NCBI RefSeq assembly: GCF_022201045.2
Contig: NC_068556.1
Span: forward strand, 23,169,501 to 23,233,500
Direction of reading: 5' to 3'
DNA length: 64,000 bases
Source of the DNA: Citrus sinensis
Taxonomy: Eukaryota; Streptophyta; Magnoliopsida; Sapindales; Rutaceae
A program made the translations under genes and the position numbers. Below are positions 11,660-23,300 of this stretch, in pieces. How positions within the stretch are numbered: the first letter of the stretch is position 1; each line of letters opens with the position of its first letter. Under the pieces are notes generated by a model. It had not been told where the DNA came from and made no database searches. It saw nothing but the letters and a program-made list of their open reading frames with translations.

Positions 11660-12729
11660 GGACGCGGCTGTAGAAGAAAATAAAACTATATTTTCTTTTC
11701 TTTTTTCTTTTTTTTAGCTACTCTTTTTCTTTTAACCCGCTGTTGGGATAAAAAGTGACTCGGTGTCCGTATTTTATGCATAGAAGAAGAAACTAGAAAG
11801 GCTTGGCTTTGGGACTTGGGAGTCTTTCAAATGAAGTTTCGTGTGGTTTTGGTTCATACAGTGTGCACATTTTCTTCATAATTTATTACGGATTACATTT
11901 TTTAAATTTGAACATTATTTATTTTTGTTATTGCTGCAAGGTTTGAGACGTTGGACTACTAATAATGTTAGAGAGATTATCAAATTTTTTGTTCTCATTA
12001 TAGTCAAATAACTCCGATAACGTAATTTTATAATATTACTTTTATTTGTAAATATATATTTTTATTCATATTTATTATAAAAAATAAAAATATATATTTT
12101 GTTGTGAATAAAAAATAATAATAATAAGATATTTTTGTCATATTTTTATTTTAATAAATATATTTTATATTTTTAAGAGAAATTATTTAGAAAATGATTA
12201 ATTTGCCCCACTTTTCCCTTTTTTTTATGTCAATAGATTTTTAGATATTACTAAAACAATGTGGAATAAGTGACATATATTAATTTTAATATAAAAAATC
12301 TGTCGATCTTTCCTAATATTATATGTACGGGGCTCTTGGTGTAGTAGGTGTCCTGTCGAATTTTGAATTTTAAATCAACTTTTCAGTAAATTTTAACCGT
12401 GGTAGATTTCTGGTTTGAACTATATAGTGTATAAATTTAACTTCTCAGTAAATTTTAAATTGTAAATGTCTATAGATTGCAGTTCATTAAAAAAAGAAAA
12501 AAAAATCAAAGTACTTTGGTTCATCGTATATAATACGAAATTGAATACGAAAATTAGAACTAAAAAGTAACTAAAGGAATATGAAAATTAGAAAAAAAAA
12601 AGTAATTAAAGGATAGTTATTTATTTCTTTCGATGGTGGAGGCATCAGGCGCGTATAGAAATCTTCCAGGTCATTTCTAGTACGGTGCTTCCCAGTTATT
12701 CCTTGGTAGATTGTATTTGCTCTCGAAAC
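11660..12729. other. AT-rich intergenic DNA
   Basis: Upstream flank of the small membrane protein gene, followed by very AT-rich sequence with poly-T and AATAAT runs. No gene was seen. A weak box-B-like word occurs near 12410 but does not make a convincing SINE. Confidence 0.5.
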
Positions 12730-13172
12730 TAGAGGTGGCAAAAATATTTGTCCGGTCCGGACCCGGATCGTACTCGGGTGTTGCGGGCCGGGTAATATTC
12801 GGCTCGGGTATGAAGCTGGGTCGGTCTTGGGCATCACTTGATAAATTCGGAACCCAGATTTTATTTAAAAAAATTATAAAATATATATTATTTTAAATAT
12901 TTTATATTTATTTAACTTATTTATTATACATATATAAAGTTTTAAACACTTAAAGTTTATATTTTCATGTCAAATTTTATTGAAATAAATTTAAAACTTA
13001 TAAAATTACCAAAAAATAAAAAATATATATACATAAAATATTAAAAAATATAAAATCCAGGTACCCGGATTAAAATCCGGCCCGGACCCGGACCCGGACC
13101 CGGACCGGTTGCATCCGGGCAGGGTCCGATCATGGCAATACCCGGACCCGGCCCGGGGTTTTGCCATCTCTA
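12730..13172. mobile_element. hAT-type MITE with 8-bp target duplication
   Basis: A 443-base non-autonomous DNA transposon. The left end is TAGAGGTGGCAAAA and the right end is TTTTGCCATCTCTA, inverted repeats with one mismatch. The same eight bases, CTCGAAAC, flank it at 12722-12729 and 13173-13180, the target-site length of hAT transposases. Inside both ends are GC-rich blocks of CCGGACCCGG-like repeats around an AT-rich core. There is no coding capacity. The intact target duplication points to a fairly young insertion. Confidence 0.88.
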
Positions 13173-13415
13173 CTCGAAACACCCCCCGAGGCCCCCCCCC
13201 CAAAACTTATACTTGTAATTCAGTTTTGATTCACGTATGATTTCAGAAATGATGCCGTATTATTTCAAAATTTCTAATAATTTATATACAGATGACAGTT
13301 TGTGACACGATCCATCAATTTAATATAATCAAATCGTGCTATTATGAAATTCCACATTTTTTATGATGGCAATAGAGGGCTTCCTTCTTCTTTTTTTTTT
13401 TTTCAGATTGATATT

Positions 13416-13635
13416 ACAATTAAATTAAAACAATTCATATTATACGAGATAATTATTAATACTTACAATCAAACAATTTATAAGACTAATTAGTCATGAC
13501 ATGCATTTATCATTGGATATACTAATATCAACTAAAATAATTTACATTATACGAGATAATTACTAATATTTACAGTCAAATACTTTATAAGACTAGTTAG
13601 CCATGGCATACATTTATCGTTGGATATACTATTAT
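13416..13635. repeat. Tandem direct repeat, period about 107
   Basis: Two copies of about 107 bases lie end to end. Both contain TATACGAGATAATTA, TTTATAAGACTA and TTGGATATACTA, starting at 13441 and 13548 for the first of these words. Scattered substitutions show moderate age. It is noncoding. Confidence 0.75.
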
Positions 13636-13639
13636 AGAC

Positions 13640-14300
13640 CCTGTTGCGTGACAAAAGACGGGCAGCTTTTGTCAACAAAAGTCATCAAGGATACTTTTGA
13701 CTTGTAGATATCATGGAGGCATGTGGGAGCGTACTGCCTCCACATTGTTGAGAAAGGGTCAATTATTTTTAGTCACTCATATTTTCATAAATTTAAAAAA
13801 AAAACATATGTTTTAAAAATACTCAATCATGCAACATTTACTTTTACCGTTAATTTTAACAGAGTAAGGGTAAAATTGAAAAAAAAAACTAAACTTATTT
13901 TTTTCATAAAGCTACATAGATAAAAAAAAAATATTAGATTTATATAATGCTTTATAATTTATAAGAGATCTGCTTCTTTATGTTTACAAATTAACTTGAT
14001 TCAATAAGATTTTTTATAAATGTTTGATTTAACCAAAAAAAAAGATTTAGATTTTATTTTTTATTTTTTATCTAAAAATTAAAAATAAGTGAGTAAGGGC
14101 ATAAATGTCATTTTGTAACTAATTGTAGGGTTTTACAAATATTATTTTATAACTAATTTTTAGGGATAGAGACATTATTTTTGTAACTAATTGACTATTC
14201 TGTTAAAGTTAATGGCAAAAGTTAACAAAATATCACTTAATCGAATACTTTTAAAATTTATGTCACTTTTTTAAAATTTATCAAAACATATGTCACTTAA
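13640..14300. other. AT-rich intergenic DNA
   Basis: No gene or clear element was seen, only poly-A and poly-T rich sequence between two small transposon-related repeats. Confidence 0.5.
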
Positions 14301-14302
14301 AA

Positions 14303-14451
14303 GGGTCAGCTACAGTGCAACTGTGGTACCGTGTCACAGTTGCACCAACCGTTGGATCCACTCAAATGAATGGGGTCTATTTTAATAAGTGAAAATTCAA
14401 CGATTGGGTGCAACTGTAGCACGTTACCACAGTTTCACCACAATTTTATCC
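14303..14451. mobile_element. Mutator-type MITE with 9-bp target duplication
   Basis: A 149-base palindromic element. CACTTAAAA is repeated exactly at 14294-14302 and 14452-14460, a nine-base target duplication typical of Mutator-like elements. The ends are GGG...ACTGTGGTA and TACCACAGT...CCC. Inside is GTGCAACTGT near the left with its inverted partner ACAGTTGCAC, and a direct GTGCAACTGT on the right, so the transcript could fold. It has no coding capacity. Confidence 0.82.
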
Positions 14452-14464
14452 CACTTAAAAATAT

Positions 14465-16250
14465 AATTAACCCGATGAGAAACGTAAGTAAAGAACAGAT
14501 TTTACATTTTGCTATCCTAAAGAAAAGCGCTGGAGATGCAAATTGCAGTGCTAGGGCTTGGGGCCAGACTGAACCGATGGTGATGGAATGATTTGATCGC
14601 ACATAAAAAGATATAGCCATATTGGTCAAAAAAAAAATGGTCATTATTCCATTTTATGAATTATTGTGATGTAATCTTTTACTTTAGAAAGGGGGAGTTT
14701 TATAATTTCAGTAATCTGTCGATTCATGATTACTTCAATGCATTTAATAATCACAATACATGCACCATCGCTGACAAGTTTGGATCTAAAACTTGGAATT
14801 CACATTTTTATATTTGCTTAGTGACATAATGACATGGTTATACCAACAGTTGTATGGCTTGATTCAATTTAGTATCACAATGCTACTGATAATTGTATCA
14901 TTCAAATTTTAAATTAAATAATTTTTAAACGATAGGATGAGATCTTAATGAAGTGAAGATATATATATAAAAAGAAAAAAAAACTGACAAATTTGAAATT
15001 TATCATAAAATAAACTGGGAATAGCAATGTTCAATGCCCATAGTGTATGCATTATTGACTATCATTATGTTTTAATTGACCTAAAAATTTTTATTAAATA
15101 TACAATTAATTATATGACGTTAACGTTGTTGCATCGTCGCTATCAAGTAAAAGTCTCATATTTGAAAAGCCCACGTCGAAGTAGCCAAGAAAAAGTCCTC
15201 AACACAAGGATGTTACGTGCGTGCGTGTGTGTTTGTATTAGTAGTTTTCTAGATTTTAAAGTTGAAAAAAACTATTAAACCATCGTGTTTAACAGGTTTT
15301 AAAATTTAAGGTGTATAAATATAATAATGGTTTATATGTTTTTTTTTAATTTTTTCACATTTTAAAATTCCTGATTGGTGCGTGTGTGTATATTAAAAAT
15401 TTAAAAAATTATTAATATATACCGACAACAAATAAAAAAGGTAAAACAAAGAGGGGCAGTGGGGCACTAGCATCTTCAAAATGCTCTATTAATTTTATTC
15501 TTTAAATATTTATTTGTTTACCTATGTGGTAAAAAAGAGTGTGAAAAAATATATTATTTTCTAAAAGGCACTTCAAATATAAATAGGTTAATATTATTTG
15601 AATCAAATAAATATTTTTTCAAAGAAAAATAAATGGTAATTAAAACACTTCTCTCTTTCTCTCCAATACAAAGTAATGAAAATAAATTGAAGAGTGAGAA
15701 AGTAACTTTACAAAATTGAAGAGAGATGATCATTTCTTATTTGAATAATGTTAATTGGGGTGTTTTTTGGAATATTAAATGCTTATACGACTTTTTAAAT
15801 GAGTAATAAAATCTTATTTAAAGAGTTTTTTAGAAATATTCTAATATAATATACTGAAAATTTGATATTTGTAACGAAAAAAAAAGTACATGCAATAAAA
15901 AATTGGAAACAGCTCTTTGGTTCACAGAGTTGTTCCACTGCAGTCCAACTTTTCAATAATCAGTAGCACAGTCATATCGATACAGTGATGGATTTTTAAC
16001 CTTTCAGATGAATCACCCACATTAATTTCAAACTTTTCTAATCAATAATCAGACAAATATTTGTCTTTTACAAAGATCCATTGACACGAATTATTTGAAT
16101 GAAATGCATGCATCCAAAGAAAATAAGGGCAAAGTAGATGATAGATATCGACACAATTTCGAAGCACAACACTTCTTATTTGCATGATACATACTGACAC
16201 AAACCTGACACCAAATTCTTGGCGGAGCCATCACGAGTGAACTTAAATTT
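14465..16250. other. AT-rich intergenic DNA
   Basis: No gene was seen. Diffuse AT-rich inverted sequence around 15470-15850 may be an old MITE, but its ends could not be placed. Short open frames here lack any recognisable motif. Confidence 0.5.
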
Positions 16251-16293
16251 TACAGGAGTTTATTATTGATGAATCAATCGTCATCATCATCAA

Positions 16294-16725
16294 TCAGCCA
16301 CCATAATCACACATTGCATAAGCACATGTGTTCTTCCCAGGACACTCTTCAAAACAAGAGCCACAATGCCGAGGATCATTCTGAACATCAACACACTTTC
16401 CGTCACAACAAACAAGCCCGTAACCACAAGCCTTGCCACAACCCCCGCAGTTATCTGAATCTTTCAACGTATCTTTACAGAACCGTCGAAAGCAACACGT
16501 GTCGCCACCCCAAGGGTTCTTTTCACGATCCGAACAGACATTAGGATCATGAGCACATGATAAAACCCTTTGCCTTCCTCTTAATGCAGCTCGAAAAAAG
16601 TTTAAGTGCGTCGGGGCATCCTCAGAATTCTGCAAACCCATTTGCCTAGCAGACGCAATGCTGACTCCATAGGAAGTTTCGATTAATAGAAAGAGAAAGA
16701 AAGGCCAAAAGTATTTAGAATGCAT
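16294..16725 (-). CDS. STIG1-like secreted cysteine-rich protein
   Basis: A member of the stigma-specific STIG1 family, small apoplastic proteins; the founding members act in pistil exudate and bind pollen receptors and lipids. The 143-residue single exon starts at ATG 16725 (MHSKYF). The frame continues upstream to another ATG at 16806, but the 16725 start puts a hydrophobic signal peptide at the very N-terminus (about 1-21). The mature part has the family pattern: an upstream pair of cysteines, CCFRRFC near 77-83, then DNCGGCGKAC, CCDGKCVDV, HCGSCFEEC and a final C near the end. The length is normal for the family. Which paralogue this is, and its tissue, cannot be told from sequence. Confidence 0.9.
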   Translation of the reverse strand: MHSKYFWPFFLFLLIETSYGVSIASARQMGLQNSEDAPTHLNFFRAALRGRQRVLSCAHDPNVCSDREKNPWGGDTCCFRRFCKDTLKDSDNCGGCGKACGYGLVCCDGKCVDVQNDPRHCGSCFEECPGKNTCAYAMCDYGG

Positions 16726-16859
16726 GGCAAAATCGACATGGATGGTGCTTGAATTGTGTGGTTGAGTGTAGGAGGAAAAGAATTGATGAAACTTTAGCGG
16801 CAGCATTTGATGTTAATGAGAATAAAAATTTGGGGCGGTAAGCATTTTTGTCAAACTTG

Positions 16860-17920
16860 TGACATGAAGACACTTTACATTACGTAGAGATAAAACCTAA
16901 TATGGTACAAAGTATTAGTGAGTAGAGGAGTGAAGTAGACATGAATGAATTTGAGTTGGATTTAAACATATACATATATTTTCAATTTTATTTTTCATTA
17001 GTCAATGAGAATCTTGTAACTAATCATTTTTATCTATTATGAATGATTACTAACCATTAAGATATATATTATTATTAAAGAAACATGAGGCAGCAAAGGA
17101 TTGTGATGAGAAAGCATAATAATGGTTTTATGCAAGCAAACAATGGAAGAAAACAAATTAAAGTGCTTTTAAGGTTTTTTTTTTTTTTAAATTATAATTT
17201 TGGAAATACTATTTTTGTCACAAGTGCTTCTCTCAAATGCTTTAATGTTTTCCACCTATTTTTCCCAAATAACACTAAAGCACAGGTGAAAAAATAAATT
17301 AAAGTGCTTTCGGTGGCAACAGGAGTTTTTCAAAATGATTACACCTTTTAAGCAGCATTTCAATTTATCAATCTCAAGAAATGAACTGTAATTCATTCGT
17401 TGAAATATATTCCTTCCTAACTTTAAATTTTCAGTTAATATATCTCTTTCATTGAATTAATGTCATTCCACTTGGAATAAGAAACAAATTATGATATTTG
17501 GTAAGTGTAATATTACGTTAATAAACTAATATTTACAATAAAAAAAATTTATGAGAACAAATTAATTATTGTTATTTTTTCTTTTTGGGGTCGCCTCATA
17601 TTTGGTAGGGACAAAATAATTCTTTTATAGTGCAACTTCGATTTTTTGGACTTACTATAGAATGAATCTACATTAAAAAAAAAAAAAAAAAAGACCTTAT
17701 CTCACTAATGTACACTCAAAATCGAACGTCTTTTCGCGTGAATGAAAAGGAGCTATCCCTTATGCTAGGTCGGGTTTCAGCAGATCGAATTCCTCGCATA
17801 CTCTAAAAATTGAGTCGAGGAAGCAAATAGAATCAAGTCGGAATTGGGCTCAAAAGTAAATAAAACCTCTTAAACCCAGACGCAGTGTTAAGAGTGGAGC
17901 TTTCTACACCCGTCGAAAAT
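16860..17920. other. Intergenic DNA upstream of the STIG1-like gene
   Basis: AT-rich promoter flank and spacer. No gene was seen. The segment 17700-17890 is less AT-rich and may be a remnant of an unidentified repeat. Confidence 0.45.
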
Positions 17921-17922
17921 GC

Positions 17923-18350
17923 TTATAGCACCCCTATCGAATATTATTTCTTTACATATTTTTGCTTTAATTTAAAAAAAAAAATAGAAACCCGTATAGA
18001 AAATCGTCACATAAAATTTCACCTTCAAATGAGTATTTCTTTTAATTTTTTTTTATTTACAAAATATACATAAAAATTCTAAAATCTGAAATGATTTTCT
18101 CTTTATTATATAGTTTATATCCATAATTCTAAAGTCTAATATTTTTCTCCAAGAAACATATGTTTAATTAAAATCTATACTAATAATCTAAATTATGAAA
18201 TGGGTCGGCGTAAAAAAAAAATTAAAAGAATGATTTATTATATCTTTAATTGAATTTCCATTCAAAATAAAAATAAATTAATTTAAATTTTAGTTATTTA
18301 GGCAATTTCAATAAAAGGGTTTTTATGAGAAATTTTGAGGGGTGTCAAAA
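17923..18350. mobile_element. Probable MITE with GACACCCCT-type ends
   Basis: An AT-rich 428-base block is bounded by TTATAGCACCCCTA on the left and GAGGGGTGTCAAAA on the right, imperfect inverted repeats. The ends resemble those of the element at 37964-38469, so the two may be one family. I saw no clear target duplication. Confidence 0.45.
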
Positions 18351-18808
18351 GGCCTATTGAAGTCTGAACTCGCAGAAGGACCAATGTACGTTAAAGCTCA
18401 CCCATCTATGGGCTTGGCCCAATACCATTGGTCCTAACTAGCGGGTGTGCTTAATCAGTACAACTACAATTGCATAATTTTCGCAAAAATTCTTGTCAGC
18501 GTCCAAAAGTGAACATGCCAAATAAGGCTGCAATCAAACAATTGATGCCATGCTTAATACGCCATATGATGAACGTTCCTTCTAAAAGAGGACATAGGTG
18601 TGGGTCCTGATTATTTGAACATTTCTTCTAAAGAAGGGCGTAGACCTGGGCCCATGTTATACAGGTGATCATTCGTGATTGTCATTTTCCAATCACAAGA
18701 TTAATAGATGTAATTTGATCATTTACACGTATTAAGATCTTTATTTCTTTTTTTCTGAATATTTGTTTTGTTAGTTGCGTGCGTGTGATGTTGATCCAGC
18801 GATGACAA

Positions 18809-18961
18809 GCGTTTGATCGTTCAATTATGCAATCAGAATCCAATTATGCAATGACAATCGGAACCCGTGACAGACAGGAGTCCATTCCATCTGGATCAAG
18901 GGCCCACCCACCCAATGCATCATCAAACGTTTGATCATTCAATTATGCAAATCAGAATCCA
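18809..18961. repeat. Spaced direct repeat
   Basis: CGTTTGATC followed by TTCAATTATGCAA and TCAGAATCCA occurs near 18809-18842 and again near 18927-18961, with a partial extra copy between. It is noncoding. Confidence 0.65.
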
Positions 18962-20220
18962 TTATTTGTTAAAAAGATCTTTATAATACATGTATATGAT
19001 CTACAGCATAATACATTTGTCATTTATAAAATAGGTTTCAATCTTAGGCTCATTGACCTTTGAGTTATACAGACCATATCTTAGAAGAATTAAAAAGACT
19101 TTATATATTTGGATTATCTACAATACATTGTTGCTTGTAAAATGTATTATAAAAATAAAAATACATTGCTCATTGACCTTTGGTCTTTTTTTTTAGGGAA
19201 ATTTCTAAATTTTTGTTGTTGACACCTCAAATTATATAATATTATAAAAATAAAATTTGAAGGACATCAACCCAAAAAAAAAAAAAAAAATTCGAAACGT
19301 TAGCTCCAACTTACCTATAATTTTTAACACTATTTATGAAAGCGATGCATGTATTATTGCGTAAATAAAAGAGAGCATTCTTAATTCTTATTCGTCTTCA
19401 CGAAAGTGAAGTAATTATCATGACAGGCGACAAATGCTATAATAAATTGGCCTCCATCGTATCAAACAAAAGACACGGGTAATTAATTTAAAGCATCACT
19501 AGTACCACCTCTCCATCTAAGGGGCTCAGCCGGAGCCAGACCCACATGCCGCTTCTAAAAATATAAAGACTCCACCTCGGAAACTAACGTAGGGTGAAGC
19601 TGAAGCCAAATCTGACTGATTGTTTATGGGATGGTCATGGACTCATGGGTTCTGCTCTTCTCATGAAGCCATTTCTGACAAGTCAATTTGCACCTTGTAA
19701 GTACAGAGCTCGAGGCAACGAAAGATATGAATAGAACTCAAATGTATGCAAGATGTTAAAACTACTTACTTACAAACTTCCAAAGCATTATTCTGGAAAT
19801 GGCAGTAACTTCTATAACATGCCGTCACCACATTTTCTTCTCCATCTGAAGAGGGAATTATAACTCTGGCTGCCCAATTTTATAACTATATTCAATGTTA
19901 AATAAAAAGGTTCTTATGATTAACCTTTTTATTTTTTTTAAAATACACACTTTTAAGTTCTTCATGTGTATTAGTGGAGTTGATTTAAGAGGTTCCATGA
20001 TTTTGAAAATTTTGTCAAGAGCTATATAGCTACTTGTTTCGCAAATAATAGAGAGCAAAAAATAGCAAAGAGTAAATGACTCACAATTCACAAACAAACA
20101 AAGGCTTAGAAGGGATATGATAGAGAGACCACGTGAAGATGAATGCAGCATTGCTTGTTTTATTATTTACCTCTCTTTCCTTCCCCAAACAGAAGCAACG
20201 GTCAACATTTTGTCTGTAGC
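18962..20220. other. Intergenic DNA before the LIN-like gene
   Basis: AT-rich spacer with no gene seen. The last part is the promoter and 5' leader of the LIN-like gene. The leader contains a short upstream frame starting at ATG 20225 and a CT microsatellite near 20315-20332. Confidence 0.45.
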
Positions 20221-20384
20221 TTCAATGGAAGAAATAGAGGGACAATCATCTTTGGAATTTGGCTGGAACAGTCACGGGAACTTGGTTTTGGTACAAGTAC
20301 TTACATATTATCATTCTCTCTCTCTCTCTCTCTTATCTGCTATATAGCATTTAATACTTTTCTTCTTGCTTATGTACCACCAAT

Positions 20385-23300
20385 ATGTCTATCAATTCAA
20401 TGGCTTCCATTTCTTCTTCATCAAGCTTCCATCATGACCATGAGAAACCACCGGGCCTCGAGATCATTCGGGCACTTGTAGTTTCAATCAATGAGTTCAT
20501 TCTTGAATTCATTACACACGTTGAAAGGTGGCACGCTTTAAAATTGAGATGTGCCTCCAAGCTGAACATGAAAAGGAAGGAGTTCTTTGAATTCTCTGAG
20601 CACTCGATTTTATCAAATCTTTACTGGGGTATAGATAGCATCGAAGCTGCAATTCAAGCGGAATGGCCTGAAGAGAAAGCTCGTAGGTTATGTAACTCTG
20701 AGAGACTGCTTCAGGCACCGGCGTTGCTTGATGAGCAAGAAGTCACATCTGGAATCCCGAATTGTTATTTGGTTTCCTGCGCTTACTTTTATCTGTCTGT
20801 GATTAAGAAGCTACAAGAGGATGAGTTGCAAGTGGCGCTGCATTTTCTTCAAGCATTATCGGTTTATCCGAGGCTTATTGGAACAGAATTTGCACCAGAA
20901 CTTTGTAAGTGTCTTTTTCCTTCACTGGGGTTGCCTAAACTTCAAGCAATGAGTGGAAGGAAGATATTGGAATCCGATGAGACGAATGGTAGTGACGCGA
21001 TGAGGCTGATCGCAAGGAGATACAAACATTGGCTAATGTATTACCAAGTCCTTCTGCACGAAGAGACTCCTCAGAGGCACTGTGGATACAGAGAGGTTTC
21101 GTCTTCTGGTGTGGAAGCTCAATTTCATACGTAAGTTTCCTCTTGGTGCTCATACTAATCCATTGATTGTTTACGGATACCTGCTTAATTATTTTTTTTT
21201 TTTGAGGCTGTGAGTGATCCTGCAAGCTGTAATAAGAATTAGTGTGTATGTGTATGAACAGGCATGAGATACGCGGCAGGTCTGAATCTTCCAGTTCAAT
21301 TGAACATGTACCAAAATTGCAAACTTCTAGTAATGTATGTATGCCTTTGACTTGATTTTGTGGCAAAGAATCTTATATTAACACATTAGATTAAACAATC
21401 CTTGCCTCTAGAAATTGATTTTCTCGTATGATGCCATAGAAATTAATGCTGTATGCAAAGGTGCATCCACTTGATCCTCAAGAAGATGTAACTAATGACA
21501 CAACAGTCGGAACAAAGGCATGCCGAAAAATTCCAGAAATTCAAGAATATGGTAAAGATATAAAAAATTTGGATGAAGTACCGAGGTTGCAACGTCGTAC
21601 TGCAGGGCTGAGAAAAAAATCAAGCACCAAATGCCTCTACGATATGCTGCAAGAGTCTGAGTCGGACAGGTCAACTACAGTTGGTTCATGCTCTACTGAA
21701 ATTGAGGAAGAAAGTGACTCTGAGGTAATTGTCCAAAAGACCATTTGCTAAGGATTTGGTAATTTAGAATATGATTACAATGTTCATGCCTTTTTCTTGT
21801 ACTTTCAGGCAAACATGGGGATTGTTAAAAGTTTAATAGCAAACGAAGGAACAAGTGCAGTTGATCGACGGCCAGAAAATTTTGATCAGTTAAGTTCATA
21901 ATCAGTCGTATACCATTTGTATGAATATCTAACTCTACAATGTCCATACTAATATTTAAATTTTACTGATTCCTTCAATGGTAACGACCTACGCAGAAAG
22001 CTGCAGGCTTATTGCTCGTCATCAGGGTCGGAATCCGCAAAAATTTCTTTCCTGCGAGCTCCCAAACGTCCAATGTATAAAGAATCAAATGGAACAAACA
22101 GCAATAGGAATTTTTCTAGAAGATTTTTAAGTTCTAGCGGGCATTTCAACTTATCCATTCTGGAACTCAGGGACAAGATATCAAATGGTTCTTGCCATGT
22201 AGAGGGCAAGATATCAAAACAGCATAAAGTCCAGCCCTCTGATTGCGTGCTATCTTCATCTCTGCAGAGTTGTAGGTTTACCGAAATGGACTTCCGAGGA
22301 AGCTCTGAAGGAAAAAAGAACAACTCATCTGGCAGGAAGAAATTCAATGAAGAATGTTTAAACGGGGAAAAGGATGCGAAGAGTGAATTGTTAGAAATAA
22401 TTGAGAAAGCAATTTCAAGCTTGTGTTTCTCAGGAGATTTAAGGAAATGCAACAAAGATTATGTTGTAGAAGTCACAACCCTTTATAAGATGCTGAATAG
22501 TAAAACAGGAGTGAAATATGATATGTTGCAGGATGTGATTTTGGAACAACTGCTAACAGCCATTTCAGCTTCCAAAGAGGAAACAGTGATAAGAGCGTCG
22601 GTTTCTATATTAACAACTATCATTTTGGCAAATGAATCAGTCATAGAAGACATTAAGAAGAAGGGTTTAAGGCTAAGTGATTTGGCAACTGCTTTAAAAA
22701 GAAATGTGCCCGAGGCAGCTATTCTTATTTACTTGATAAAGCCATCTCCTACAGAAATTAAGACCTTAGAGCTCTTACCGACATTGGTGGAGGTTATATG
22801 CACTTCAAAATTGTACAAAGGGAAGCTTGAATCAGTTCGGCTGACACCACCTGCTGCATCACTGATGATTATCGAAGTACTCGTAACTGCATTTGATTAT
22901 GCTACAAATAACATGCATTTGGCTGCAATAAATTCTCCGCGAGTCCTCTGTGGCCTCCTAGATGTTGCAAGACATCAAAATCTGGAAGAACTAATCTCTT
23001 TGGCCACAATTCTTGTAAAATGCATACAGTTCGATGGACAATGCAGAAAATATTTGTCTGAATTCACTGCTGTTGCTCCACTGGCCTGCCTTCTACAGAG
23101 TGGTGAGAAGCGCGCCATTATGATAGCACTTGAATTCTTTCATGAGATCCTTCGCATACCAAGGTATGAGAATAGTAACTACAATTTAAGGTAGATCTAA
23201 CATGCATTCAATCTAGTTGTAAGGACACTGGACTTGAACATTATGAGGGCCTTCTTAGGTTTAATCATCATTTTCTCCAGATCATCAGCCATAGACCTAT

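Noticed and set aside
12327-12430. Possible tRNA-derived SINE
   Set aside because: A box-B-like GGTTTGAACT is present but the box-A match is poor and the spacing is wrong.
20117-20347. Upstream open frames before the LIN-like gene as its true N-terminus
   Set aside because: They are not in frame with the main exon without an unsupported splice; the ATG at 20385 begins a frame that leads straight into the conserved LIN block. They may be upstream ORFs.
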